Below, one piece after another: positions 34,768 to 43,086 of a stretch of DNA of 58,643 nucleotides (positions within the stretch are counted from its first letter, which is position 1; the number at the start of each line of letters is the position of its first letter). The DNA is from an uncultured Lachnospiraceae bacterium. Its GTDB lineage: Bacteria > Bacillota > Clostridia > Lachnospirales > Lachnospiraceae. The position numbers and the translations under genes are program-made. The stretch spans positions 1 through 58,643 of the forward strand of contig CANTEW010000012.1 in the NCBI GenBank assembly GCA_947652925.1. Reading direction: 5' to 3'. Below the pieces are notes generated by a model that worked only from the letters and a program-made list of their open reading frames with translations, made no database searches and was not told where the DNA came from.

Positions 34768-35017
34768 GCCTTCTTTTCAGACAGGCGCTCCTTTGATATG
34801 TATTATGCCCAGGTCCATCGGCAGTGGTCACAAAAGTGATCTTGGCATCTTTTTTTAAAGTCTTATGGAGTTCCCGCAGCTTTCCATCCACCATCATCAA
34901 TACGATCGGATATCTCTGAGTATCCTTATATTCTTCTGCGATATCCGCCAGGCATGTGCCGTAGTCATATGTCTTCTCTTCCCCATAGATCGTTGCAGTC
35001 ACTGTTTGCCGCTCCAT
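34760..35017 (-). CDS. TGS-domain fragment of the nucleoside kinase gene
   Basis: An 85-residue product. AGGAGG stands 7 bases before the ATG at 35017 (MERQTVTATIYGEEK). The TGS fold pattern continues with YPIVLMMVDGKLRELHKTL and TFVTTADGPGHNTYQRSACL, which in the family is followed directly by about 11 residues and then the KEGVDNVVIHHS-like part. Here the frame runs into KRRRG and stops; the expected KEGVDNV occurs in another frame just after. A deletion of about 30 bases with a frame change explains it. Follows Nif3 by 14 bases. Confidence 0.7.
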   Translation of the reverse strand: MERQTVTATIYGEEKTYDYGTCLADIAEEYKDTQRYPIVLMMVDGKLRELHKTLKKDAKITFVTTADGPGHNTYQRSACLKRRRG

Positions 35018-35031
35018 TTTATCTCCTCCTG

Positions 35032-35826
35032 TCATCCTATATCTACAAAGGGCTGCCGTCTCTGATCGCCGCAGAGCACAAGACCGGGGAACCTCTTTCC
35101 CAATTCTTTTTCCATATAGGAGATAAAGAAATACTCTGTCCCGTAATGTCCCGCATCAATGATGCACAGCCCCTGATCCACCGCATCCAGACCCGTATGG
35201 TGGTCCATATCCCCGGTGATCAGTACCTGTGCGCCGCTCGACAATGCACTGGGTACCATGCTCTTTCCCGCCCCTCCGGATACAGCCGCACGGCTGATGA
35301 TCTTCTTCAGATCGCCGAACACTTTCACACCCGGAAGATCAAAACGCTCTTTTACAAATCGGGCGCAGCTCTCAAGATCCATAGGTGATCTCAGCGTACC
35401 CACGCGTCCGATCCCCCGGGGACGTCCCTGTGCGTCTTCCCCTGTCTGTAAGAGTACCTGTGTATCCTGGAGCCCCAGAAGATCTTCATTGATATCAGCC
35501 ATCGCCAGGACATCAAAATTCGTGTGCATGGCATAACAGGCCATATGTCCTTCTGCCAGCCTCAAGATCTTTCTCCCTGTAAGATCCTGGTCGTTGACCC
35601 GCTTGATCCCCTGGAAGATCATAGGATGATGGGTCACGATAAGATCCGCCCCCCAGTCCTGCGCCTCCTGTAAGACCTCTTCTGTCAGATCCAGGGCAAT
35701 ATAAACTTTATCCACAGGCGCATCCATGCGCCCTACCAGAAGGCCCACATTATCCCACTGTTCAGCACAGGAAGAGGGATATGCCCCTTCCAGCTCCTCT
35801 ACGATCTCCCTACATGTCAAACCCAT
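35032..35826 (-). CDS. Nif3-like dinuclear metal center protein (GTP cyclohydrolase I type 2 family)
   Basis: A 264-residue member of the NIF3/YqfO family. The metal ligands are in THHPMIFQG and AMHTNFD, and late in HYGTEYFFISYME. Enzymatic role uncertain; some members were named GTP cyclohydrolase type 2. The start is set at 35826 (MGLTCREIVEELE) behind AGGAGG; the frame is open upstream but encodes only an overlap with trmK. It overlaps trmK by 17 bases, in the usual trmK-Nif3 pair. Confidence 0.88.
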   Translation of the reverse strand: MGLTCREIVEELEGAYPSSCAEQWDNVGLLVGRMDAPVDKVYIALDLTEEVLQEAQDWGADLIVTHHPMIFQGIKRVNDQDLTGRKILRLAEGHMACYAMHTNFDVLAMADINEDLLGLQDTQVLLQTGEDAQGRPRGIGRVGTLRSPMDLESCARFVKERFDLPGVKVFGDLKKIISRAAVSGGAGKSMVPSALSSGAQVLITGDMDHHTGLDAVDQGLCIIDAGHYGTEYFFISYMEKELGKRFPGLVLCGDQRRQPFVDIG

Positions 35827-36535
35827 ATCTCTCTTGTACCTCCTGTATGCACTTTTTTTCCTGGAGCACCTGCAGAAGCCGCGTGGACGCCCGGCTGCTC
35901 CCCGACAGGCGCAGTCCCTCTTCCAGTCTATCCAATCTCTTTTTCTCCTGCTGCAGATATCCTCCCAGGACCGGATGACCTCCCCGCAGCAGATACTTCC
36001 CGTAACGATAGTCCGCCTCATCCCAGCTGTCCCGGCTCTCCCCGCCTGTCTCCTGTCCCCCAGGCACGAGCCGCATCATGGGATAATACTTCCCGTCCTC
36101 TTCCACCATATCTTCCTCCACGATGGTAAAAGGCAGGTCCTGCAAAAACCTGCGGAAATGTCCCACATCAGACTGGGGCTGCAAGATCAGTTCCCGGACA
36201 GTGGCCAGCTGCCTGGCCCCCTCTCGCAATATCTTTTCCATCAACGGCCCGCCCATCCCTGCGATCACCACGGTCTGGGCCTCGTCCTGTCCCAGCTCTG
36301 CCAGCCCGTCGCTGCGCCTTACTTCTATCCGGTCCAGGAGTCCGTATGCCGCGATATTCTCCCTGGCTCTGGATAAGGGGCCCTGGCGGACATCCATGGC
36401 GATGGCTCCCGCAATACGATGCTGTTGTATCAGATAGATCGGCAGATAGCCATGGTCACATCCAATATCTGCCAATATCCCCCCCTGCGCCGCCAGCGCG
36501 CCGATCGCTGCCAGCCTTCTCGAGATCCGTATCAT
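35810..36535 (-). CDS. trmK: tRNA (adenine(22)-N(1))-methyltransferase
   Basis: A 241-residue class I SAM methyltransferase. ISRRLAAIGALAAQGGILADIGCDHGYLPIYL at the N-end (given here in part as ADIGCDHGYLP) is the SAM site. NPP-type motif is replaced by VIAGMGGPLMEKIL, as in TrmK. It methylates A22 of tRNA. Conserved order rpoD-trmK-Nif3 supports the call. Confidence 0.9.
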   Translation of the reverse strand: MIRISRRLAAIGALAAQGGILADIGCDHGYLPIYLIQQHRIAGAIAMDVRQGPLSRARENIAAYGLLDRIEVRRSDGLAELGQDEAQTVVIAGMGGPLMEKILREGARQLATVRELILQPQSDVGHFRRFLQDLPFTIVEEDMVEEDGKYYPMMRLVPGGQETGGESRDSWDEADYRYGKYLLRGGHPVLGGYLQQEKKRLDRLEEGLRLSGSSRASTRLLQVLQEKKCIQEVQERYGFDM

Positions 36536-36554
36536 ACCCTTGCCTAAAATCCCT

Positions 36555-37679
36555 CTAATCCAGATAATCCTTTAATTTCCTGCTCCTGCTGGGATGGCGC
36601 AGCTTGCGCAGCGCCTTCGCCTCAATCTGGCGGATGCGCTCACGGGTCACATTAAACTCCTGGCCCACTTCCTCCAAAGTCCTGGCCCTGCCGTCATCCA
36701 GGCCAAAACGCAGCCGCAGGACTTTCTGCTCCCGCTCTGTCAGCGTCCCCAGCACCTCCACCAATTGCTCTTTCAACAGTGTGAAGGCTGCCGCATCCGC
36801 AGGCACAGGCACATTATCATCCTGTATAAAATCACCCAGATGGCTGTCTTCCTCTTCACCGATCGGGGTCTCCAGAGAGACTGGCTCCTGAGAGATCTTC
36901 AGTATCTCCCGCACCCGGTCCACGGACATGTCCATCTCTTCGGCGATCTCTTCCGGCGTAGGTTCACGCCCCAGCTCCTGCAAGAGCTGCCTGGATACCC
37001 GTATCAGTTTATTGATCGTCTCTACCATATGGACAGGTATCCGTATCGTACGGGCCTGGTCCGCGATCGCCCTGGTGATCGCCTGCCGGATCCACCAGGT
37101 GGCGTAGGTACTGAATTTATACCCCTTTCGGTAGTCGAATTTTTCCACAGCTTTGATCAGCCCCAGATTCCCCTCCTGGATCAGGTCCAGGAACAGCATC
37201 CCCCTGCCCACATAACGCTTGGCGATACTCACCACAAGGCGCAGATTGGCCTCCGCCAGTTTTTTCTTCGCTTCTTCGTTCCCCTCTTCCATCTTCTGGG
37301 CCAGTTCGATCTCCTGCTCCGCTGTCAACAGGTTCACTTTTCCGATCTCTTTCAGGTACATGCGCACAGGGTCTTCAATACTGATCCCTTCCGGCACGGA
37401 CAGATCGATCTTCTCTATATCTACTTCGTCTTCCTCCTTAAGCTTCACTTCGTCGTCATCGTCCAGGATCAGAGGCTCCGGATCCCCCTCGGTGATACGA
37501 AGGACATCAATGCCGCTCGCTTCCAAAAAGTCGAAGACTTTCTCTATCTGATCCGGTTCCAGCGGAGTGTCCTTGAAGAAATCGTTGATCTCCTGGTATT
37601 CCAGCACGTTTTTTCTTTTCTTTGCCAGCTCCAGGAGTTCTACAAGTTTCTCACTGAATTTCCCCATGTTCATTTCCAT
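36555..37679 (-). CDS. rpoD: Primary sigma factor RpoD (sigma-A)
   Basis: A 374-residue sigma-70. Region 1.1-like N-part ([20 protein letters not shown]), region 1.2 ([21 protein letters not shown]), region 2 ([34 protein letters not shown]), region 3 and region 4 ([20 protein letters not shown]) are all present. It directs RNA polymerase to -35/-10 promoters like those listed here. Forty bases after dnaG, the classic macromolecular synthesis order. Confidence 0.97.
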   Translation of the reverse strand: MEMNMGKFSEKLVELLELAKKRKNVLEYQEINDFFKDTPLEPDQIEKVFDFLEASGIDVLRITEGDPEPLILDDDDEVKLKEEDEVDIEKIDLSVPEGISIEDPVRMYLKEIGKVNLLTAEQEIELAQKMEEGNEEAKKKLAEANLRLVVSIAKRYVGRGMLFLDLIQEGNLGLIKAVEKFDYRKGYKFSTYATWWIRQAITRAIADQARTIRIPVHMVETINKLIRVSRQLLQELGREPTPEEIAEEMDMSVDRVREILKISQEPVSLETPIGEEEDSHLGDFIQDDNVPVPADAAAFTLLKEQLVEVLGTLTEREQKVLRLRFGLDDGRARTLEEVGQEFNVTRERIRQIEAKALRKLRHPSRSRKLKDYLD

Positions 37680-37718
37680 CAGTGTTCCATCCTTCCATAC
37701 GTTGTTTATATTTTATCC

Positions 37719-39506
37719 TTATTCAAAAGAAATATGCAATTGTCCACGATCCATTTTCAACTTCTTCAATCCCATTTCTTTATCGATGTTTTCCTGCAGG
37801 CCTTTGATATCTCCTGGCTTTAGATTTTTCCGTTGTTCTTGCAGACTGTCTTCCAAGATACGCAGCAGAGTATCCGCAAATACCTTGCCCTCTCCCCTGT
37901 GGAGTTCTGCGGGCAGATCGCCGTTTAGGAGCGAAGCCACTTTCTTCTGCTCCTCTTCGTCCTCAAACTGGGCCCAGACCCGGACAGGCGTGAACACACC
38001 CTCTTTTTCCTGCTGCTCGTAAAGGATCCTGGCTGTCTTCTGGTAAAGAGGCGTGGTAAAATCCTCCGGCTCCAGATAGGCACGTACCTTTTTGAAGATC
38101 TTCGGCTGATCCACCATCCAGGCTAACATCAGTTTCTGCGCTTTCTCCCTGGCGCCTTCGCTCTCTTCCTTCTTCTTAGACGGACTGCGGACCTCCTGTT
38201 TCTTCTGTATGCCCGCACCCGACAGCGCCATGCTGTTGACCATCTTGTGGAGCTGTTCTTTCGCCACCTGGTACTGCCGTGCCACGGCTTCTATGTAATT
38301 GTCACGCTCCAGATCCTGGGTGAACTCCAGCAGACGTTCTGAGACAGCCCGGTAAAAATCCGTCTTGCCCTGGGGATCCTCCAGGTCGTGCTCCCTCTCC
38401 AGCATACGGACCTGGAACATAAAACTGTTCTGCGCCTGGCTGAGCCGTTCCCCAAAGGCTCCCGCCCCGCAGGTCTTGATAAATTCATCCGGATCTTTAT
38501 GGGGGCTCAAGTCCACCACCCGGGCATGGATGCCTGCGGCGCGCAGGAGGGGGATCCCCCTCAAAGCTGCTCTTATCCCCGCCTCATCACTATCATAGAT
38601 CATCAGCACTTCTTCCGTATACCGTCTCAGCAGACTGGCATGCCCAGTGGTCAGCGCCGTTCCCAGGGAGGCCACCGCATTGGTAAAACCTGCCTGGTGC
38701 ATGGCGATCACATCCATATATCCTTCACAGATGATGATATTTTTCTTCCTGGAAGATCTGGCACGGCTCAAGCCATACAGATTCCTGCCCTTATCAAAGA
38801 TCTTTGTCTCCGGTGAATTCAGATATTTAGGCTTTCCATCTCCCATCACACGCCCGCCGAATCCGATCACCCGGTTTTTCACATCCGTGATCGGGAAGAT
38901 CACCCGGTCCCTGAATTTATCATACATCCCTCTGCGCTCGTCTGCCTGGAACAGCCCGCTGTCACGCAATAGTCCGTCCGGATATCCCTTCCCTTTTAAA
39001 TAACGATACAGCCCGCTCCCAGACTTTTCCGCATAGCCCAGGCCGAACTGCTGGATCGTCTCTGCTGTCAGCCCCCTCTCGCTCAGATATCCTCTGGCCT
39101 GCGCGCCGCAGTCCTGTTTTAACTGATAATGATAATATCCGGCCGCCTGCTTCTGGATCCCCAGCAGGGAGCTCTTATAGTCCGCCTGCGCCCGGTCTTC
39201 CCCAAAGCCTTCCACTACAGGCAGCTCCACACCTGCCTGCTGTGCGAGCTGCTGGACTGCTTCCGGAAAACTGAGACCCTCATACTCCATCAGGAACGCA
39301 TAGGCATCCCCTCCAGCCCCACAGCCAAAACAATAATACATCTGTTTGTCCCGGCTGACTGAAAAAGAAGGGGATCTTTCATTGTGGAAAGGACACAGGC
39401 CAAAATAAGAATTTCCCTTTTTCTGTAGTTTGACATACTGTGAGACTACATCCACTATATCATTCCTCGCCCGGACTTCTTCAATGATATCCTCTGTATA
39501 ACGCAT
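37719..39506 (-). CDS. dnaG: DNA primase
   Basis: A 595-residue DnaG that makes RNA primers at the fork. The zinc site is CPFHNERSPSFSV...YYCFGCG near residues 38-63. The TOPRIM centre has CEGYMDVIAMHQAG and MIYDSDEAGIRA. The C-part binds DnaB helicase and is variable. Located between dgt and rpoD. Confidence 0.96.
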   Translation of the reverse strand: MRYTEDIIEEVRARNDIVDVVSQYVKLQKKGNSYFGLCPFHNERSPSFSVSRDKQMYYCFGCGAGGDAYAFLMEYEGLSFPEAVQQLAQQAGVELPVVEGFGEDRAQADYKSSLLGIQKQAAGYYHYQLKQDCGAQARGYLSERGLTAETIQQFGLGYAEKSGSGLYRYLKGKGYPDGLLRDSGLFQADERRGMYDKFRDRVIFPITDVKNRVIGFGGRVMGDGKPKYLNSPETKIFDKGRNLYGLSRARSSRKKNIIICEGYMDVIAMHQAGFTNAVASLGTALTTGHASLLRRYTEEVLMIYDSDEAGIRAALRGIPLLRAAGIHARVVDLSPHKDPDEFIKTCGAGAFGERLSQAQNSFMFQVRMLEREHDLEDPQGKTDFYRAVSERLLEFTQDLERDNYIEAVARQYQVAKEQLHKMVNSMALSGAGIQKKQEVRSPSKKKEESEGAREKAQKLMLAWMVDQPKIFKKVRAYLEPEDFTTPLYQKTARILYEQQEKEGVFTPVRVWAQFEDEEEQKKVASLLNGDLPAELHRGEGKVFADTLLRILEDSLQEQRKNLKPGDIKGLQENIDKEMGLKKLKMDRGQLHISFE

Positions 39507-39530
39507 CTCTTTCCTCCCTGGGCCGCGCTG

Positions 39531-40550
39531 CTAATACACAGACCAGCACTTCGGCACAAATATCTGGTCAAATTTGTCCATAGAATACTGGTCCGTCATG
39601 CCTGAAATGTAATCACATACCACACGCTCTACTGTCTCACCCTGGCTGAAGATCAGTTCCCGGTACTCTCTGGACATCTCTTCGGGATGCTCCATATAAT
39701 AATGAAACAACTCGATCAACATATTTGTCGCCTTTTTCTCCTCCTCTTTTGCCGCGGGATTCTGGTATACATTCTGGAACATGATAGACCTGAGGTCCAT
39801 CATAGCTTCCTGGATATCCTCGGACATACAGATCTTGTCCTGCCCGCTGCTGCTCTCCACGATATCATGGATCAGGGTATCCAGACGTTCCTTCGTGGTA
39901 TACCCCAGGAGCATCCGCAGGGTGATAGGGATATCGTCCTCTGTGAACAGCCCGGCCCTCTGTGCATCGTCCATATCATGATGTATGTAGGAGATCTTAT
40001 CACACAGGCGTACGATCTGCCCTTCCAGCGTGTGGGGCGTCCCGCTGGTCCGGTGGTTCCTGATGCCGTCGCGCACTTCCCAGGTCAGGTTCAATCCCCG
40101 TTCGCCCCGCCCTCTGGTCTCCAAGACCTCCACCACGCGCACACTCTGCAGATCATGGGCAAATCCCTCCTGGCTCACCTGATCCAGCGCATGCTCCCCT
40201 GCATGTCCAAAAGGCGTGTGCCCCAGATCATGCCCCAGGGCAATGGCCTCCACCAGATCCTCATTTAGCCGCAACGCTTTCGCGATGGTCCTGGCCGTCT
40301 GGGATACCTCCAGCGTGTGGGTCAGACGATTCCTGTAATGATCCCCCTGGGGCGCCAGGAATACCTGCGTCTTATCCTTCAGTCTCCGAAATGCTCTTGA
40401 ATGTAAGATCCGATCCCTGTCCCGCTGGTACACTGTACGGATGTCACACTCTTCCTCCTGCATGTCCCTTCCCCTGGAATCCCTGCTGTGGGAGGCAAAC
40501 GGGCTTAGGTTCTCTAATTCCATCTCTTCCAGGTTCTCCCGTATATCCAT
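39531..40550 (-). CDS. dgt: dGTP triphosphohydrolase, HD domain
   Basis: A 339-residue HD-superfamily dNTPase. The metal site is in RLTHTLEVSQTARTIA and GHDLGHTPFGHAGE, then DKISYIHHDMDDA. It cleaves dGTP or other dNTPs to nucleoside and triphosphate, setting the dNTP pool. First gene of the dgt-dnaG-rpoD-trmK-Nif3 group. An A/T-rich stretch (40600-40680 on the minus strand) holds several weak -10-like sequences; I cannot pick one. Confidence 0.92.
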   Translation of the reverse strand: MDIRENLEEMELENLSPFASHSRDSRGRDMQEEECDIRTVYQRDRDRILHSRAFRRLKDKTQVFLAPQGDHYRNRLTHTLEVSQTARTIAKALRLNEDLVEAIALGHDLGHTPFGHAGEHALDQVSQEGFAHDLQSVRVVEVLETRGRGERGLNLTWEVRDGIRNHRTSGTPHTLEGQIVRLCDKISYIHHDMDDAQRAGLFTEDDIPITLRMLLGYTTKERLDTLIHDIVESSSGQDKICMSEDIQEAMMDLRSIMFQNVYQNPAAKEEEKKATNMLIELFHYYMEHPEEMSREYRELIFSQGETVERVVCDYISGMTDQYSMDKFDQIFVPKCWSVY

Positions 40551-40683
40551 AAACTCCTCCGTTTCTCAACACCTGCCGTGTGTGGAACACTCTATCCCAT
40601 GGAGTGACAAAAAACCTCTATAATATTATATTCTATATATATGATAAATTTCCTTTTTTCTTGTAAAAAATATAGAATAGATA

Positions 40684-40712
40684 TTGACGAGAAGCTCCAT
40701 AAGTGCTATAAT
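40684..40712 (+). promoter_or_regulatory. Predicted tRNA-Leu promoter
   Basis: TTGACG (40684-40689), 17-base spacer, TATAAT (40707-40712), 50 bases before the tRNA. Confidence 0.75.
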
Positions 40713-40761
40713 GATTTTCGTTGCAAGGTTAATAACTTTATCGAAAGCTTAACAGCAATAT

Positions 40762-40846
40762 GCGGAAGTGTCGGAACTGGCAGACGAGCAAGACTAAGGA
40801 TCTTGTGAGCAATGTGCTCGTGTGGGTTCAAGTCCCATCTTCCGCA
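40762..40846 (+). tRNA. tRNA-Leu (anticodon AAG)
   Basis: Acceptor GCGGAAG / CTTCCGC (7 pairs), D-arm TCGGAACTGGCAGACGAG, anticodon stem CAAGA / TCTTG with loop CTAAGGA (anticodon AAG), long variable arm as in class II tRNAs, T-arm GTGGGTTCAAGTCCCAT, discriminator A. The 3-prime CCA is not encoded. Adenine at position 34 would need deamination to inosine to read CUU and CUC. Confidence 0.95.
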
Positions 40847-41365
40847 CTAGAAAGTTCTTACTCCAACCCTTACCAAAAAAATTAGATAAGCGGCTGGGTA
40901 TTGAGGATAGGAAGTCCATGAGCAGATGCTCATGGACTTCCTCGTTGTCTTTGGAGGAATTCAATCGCGCCAGTTTATCTTTAACTGGTTCTACCAGCAT
41001 ATTAAACGGCTCAGCAAATTTTGCCGCCACTGTCCCGTCAGGGCCGACTAGTGTATCGACAAGTTGACTTCTGTAATAAAGCGTGCCGGATATTTTGTCA
41101 CTCTGCAAGGCGGAGGAATGAGGTGTAGCGGTGGCTACAGCGATTGACGGTGCTATGTGCCAGTGGCACATGTTCAGCACGGACCGGAACGAAGTGCAGA
41201 CCAACGCAGCACAAGATGATCTCTAGGAAGGTCTTTAACCTCAGTACACTGACTTATCTATGGTCTTTTGCACAAGCTGGAAGGTACCAGTCGAGTTATA
41301 CGGATGTCTACTCCAGGGAGCTGGCTCCGAGATATTAAATGCCTTATTGCTGTTAGGATTTGTGC
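40847..41365. other. Gene-poor segment after tRNA-Leu with palindromes and a dispersed repeat
   Basis: No gene I can support. It holds a perfect 12-bp hairpin GGAAGTCCATGA (40910-40921) / TCATGGACTTCC (40930-40941), a GTGCCAgTGGCAC palindrome near 41158-41170, and the type 3 repeat at 41057-41096. Open frames on both strands (for example a minus-strand one with LYYRSQLVDTLVGPDG) have no recognised family and one runs through the antisense of the tRNA. Looks like eroded mobile DNA. Confidence 0.5.
41057..41096 (-). repeat. Short dispersed segment (type 3), copy 2
   Basis: Inverted match to 30708-30746 (see that entry). On the minus strand it ends near ATACACTAG, whose CTAG is at the point where the type 2 element begins in the 30.7 kb copy. 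Confidence 0.65.
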
Positions 41366-41677
41366 CTAAAAAATGTCCTCATGATCCTGCAGGTCATGGA
41401 AGATTCCGAGGACGTGCGCTTCGCTGCCTACGATTTTATACAGCATAAAATATTTATGCCGCCTGAAATGGATCGTCCGGTATCCCAAAGCCCGTAAACG
41501 GGGATGGTCACACAGCTTAAGGCTGCCGGCCACAGTGGAAAGCCTTACTGTGGTTTCCTCCATATCATCCGCGACCCTGGACGCTGCCTGGTCATTCTGG
41601 AGTTCATAGATCAGATAATGGAGGATTTTTCTGAAATGTTCCTGTGCTTCCGCTGAAAAAATAACTTCATATACCAT
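41366..41677 (-). CDS. RelE/ParE-family toxin
   Basis: A 103-residue protein with the RelE/ParE fold pattern: YEVIFSAEAQEHFRKILHYLIYEL at the start, and late RTIHFRRHKYFMLYKIVGSEAHVLGIFHDLQDHE. The ParE-like C-end (YKI..., then RD/HD-type ending) suggests a gyrase- or ribosome-directed toxin. The start overlaps the end of the antitoxin gene by 11 bases, the normal order for these operons. Confidence 0.85.
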   Translation of the reverse strand: MVYEVIFSAEAQEHFRKILHYLIYELQNDQAASRVADDMEETTVRLSTVAGSLKLCDHPRLRALGYRTIHFRRHKYFMLYKIVGSEAHVLGIFHDLQDHEDIF

Positions 41678-41906
41678 ACTCCTGCCTCAGTTCTGAAAGA
41701 AAATCCTTGGCGTTTTTGCATTCGCAGTTGGCGATCTGCCGTTCGGAAGTCTCTGCGATCTTGATAATATCCTCTTCGCTCAACAATGGAAATGGGTACT
41801 CTGCCCCGCGTTGCTTGAACAGGCTTCTGGCGTAATCCTGGATTTTGATCAAATCGGTCTCAGGCAGCACTTCCAGCATGGAGATCGTGTTTTCTAATGT
41901 ACTCAT
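41667..41906 (-). CDS. Antitoxin of the RelE/ParE pair
   Basis: A 79-residue acidic protein located before the toxin. The N-half (TISMLEVLPETDLIKIQDYARSLF) is a helical antitoxin-type segment and the C-end (KDFLSELRQEYGI) would bind the toxin. AAGGAGGAG precedes the ATG. Upstream on the minus strand a TTTATA / TATGAT pair with 17-base spacing may be the autoregulated promoter. Confidence 0.75.
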   Translation of the reverse strand: MSTLENTISMLEVLPETDLIKIQDYARSLFKQRGAEYPFPLLSEEDIIKIAETSERQIANCECKNAKDFLSELRQEYGI

Positions 41907-42027
41907 CCCGGCTCTCCTCCTTCTTTCTAAAATGTGATCGGCATGATCCTATTAAAAACTATCATAACATCTTACGGCATAAATATAAACACTTTTAAAA
42001 AATATCTATTGGGAGTTCAGCATAATG

Positions 42028-42497
42028 TCATCTTAAGTATCGCCTCGTCCGCTCATCCTGCCTGATGCCGAGGTAAAGCTTAGTGGTCTCATAACTACCA
42101 TGGTCATAAATATCTACAACTACTGCCAGCGACACATCCCCATCTATGATAGCGTGGTAGCCCCAGGTCTTCCACAAAGAATGGCAGGCAATCTTGCCCA
42201 TGATCCCCGGCTCCACTACGGCGGCAGGGATGATCCGCCACGCCTGCACCCGGCTGATAGCCTTTGGCTCTTTACGGTCATTGGCAAAGATATGATCGCC
42301 CCGGCGGTGGAGGTAACACTGCTTGAGTGCTCCTAGTACTCCATCCGACCATTTGAGCCGGAGCAGGTCGCTGATCCGAAACACGGTATATGCCCCATCA
42401 ATACAAGCGTATGATCACGCAGTTACCCTTTCTTCAAAAAATAATCCGCAAATTCCTTTAACTGTTTCTTGTCCCTGATCGGTTCTGTTGCTGCCAT
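42028..42497 (-). pseudogene. Tyrosine recombinase/integrase, inactivated
   Basis: On the minus strand an ATG at 42497 reads ATEPIRDKKQLKEFADYFLKKG and then meets TAA where family members have Gln (CAA). LRDHTLVLMG follows, then a one-base frame change to AYTVFRISDLLRLKW. After KWSD about 35-40 residues are gone and the junction carries GGATGGAGTACTAG, the end of element type 1. The rest reads ISRVQAWRII and KIACHSLWKTWGYHA, where the catalytic Arg of HxxR is Trp. So there are four separate lesions. It is a phage- or conjugative-element-type recombinase, not XerD. Confidence 0.85.
42333..42346 (+). repeat. Element type 1 end (14-bp scar)
   Basis: CTAGTACTCCATCC, identical to the type 1 terminus at 21910 and 42879, at the internal deletion junction of the recombinase pseudogene. 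Confidence 0.75.
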
Positions 42498-42676
42498 AAT
42501 AAATAAAGCCCCCTTTTTCTTTGATAGAAATAAATATAACCTATCAAGGACAAGAGGACACTCGTAACATTTTGTCTATACTGTAGCCTATTCTAACATC
42601 AAGATCAACAAGATCCAAGGGAAAGATCATTTTTATCTAAATACTAAAAAGTTTAAATATATGTTATAAAAATAGA

Positions 42677-42705
42677 TTGAAAACACATCTAATATCATGT
42701 ATGAT
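42677..42705 (+). promoter_or_regulatory. Predicted promoter, separated from the XRE gene by the two elements
   Basis: TTGAAA (42677-42682), 17-base spacer, TATGAT (42700-42705). It overlaps an ATATCAT/ATGAT palindrome that recurs by the second promoter at 43339. The next gene downstream is the XRE regulator at 43087, but the element tandem lies between. The stretch 42498-42676 holds no gene. Confidence 0.55.
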
Positions 42706-42716
42706 GATATCATCTA

Positions 42717-42882
42717 CTAGAATGTGTTTGAAAAATGCTTTATGTCAACCGTAAGCCACAATTTGTGGGAGATCTGCCCCGAATGAAGGCGGCGTAGCGG
42801 GCTACGGCAACTGGATAAGGGGCAGATATACCGCAAAGTGGGGCGTACGGATGGCGTGAATGATTTTTCAAACACACTCTAG
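42717..42882 (+). repeat. Palindromic element type 2, full copy (166 bp, CTAG-bounded)
   Basis: Ends CTAGAATGTGTTTGAAAAAT and ATTTTTCAAACACACTCTAG. The two halves form an imperfect palindrome with pairs such as ATCTGCCCC / GGGGCAGAT and GCGTAGC / GCTACG at the centre. Inner length between CTAG tetramers is 158 bp. Related sequence at 30752-30919 and fragments at 24948-25004, 22072-22096 and 11164-11182. No ORF. Confidence 0.85.
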
Positions 42883-43044
42883 TACTCCATCCAGTCAGAA
42901 ATTGTAGTTTGACTTTGCCTGGTCTGCACCAGTGCTAGGCAAAATTTTGACGGTGATGCGGAGGCATCGGTTAGAAATTTTAACAACGCAATGGTGCGGA
43001 GCAGACAGAGTCAAACTATGATCTCTGGCTGGATGGAGTACTAG
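42879..43044 (+). repeat. Palindromic element type 1, copy B (166 bp, CTAG-bounded)
   Basis: Ends CTAGTACTCCATCC and GGATGGAGTACTAG; inner length 158 bp. Near-palindromic along its whole length. Reverse complement of copy A with six mismatches. It shares its left CTAG with element type 2. Confidence 0.9.
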
Positions 43045-43086
43045 ATAAAGATATCTAAAATGGACTAAATTTAAAGAGATTGAGAA

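Noticed and set aside
35827-36021. N-terminal extension of the Nif3-like protein
   Set aside because: Open frame inside trmK with Arg/Cys-rich junk; the family start and AGGAGG site are at 35826.
40794-41204. Minus-strand reading frame of 136 codons over the tRNA-Leu and the DNA behind it
   Set aside because: Its C-end is the antisense of the tRNA (GLEPTRAH-type artefact), it contains a perfect hairpin and a dispersed repeat, and no family is recognisable.
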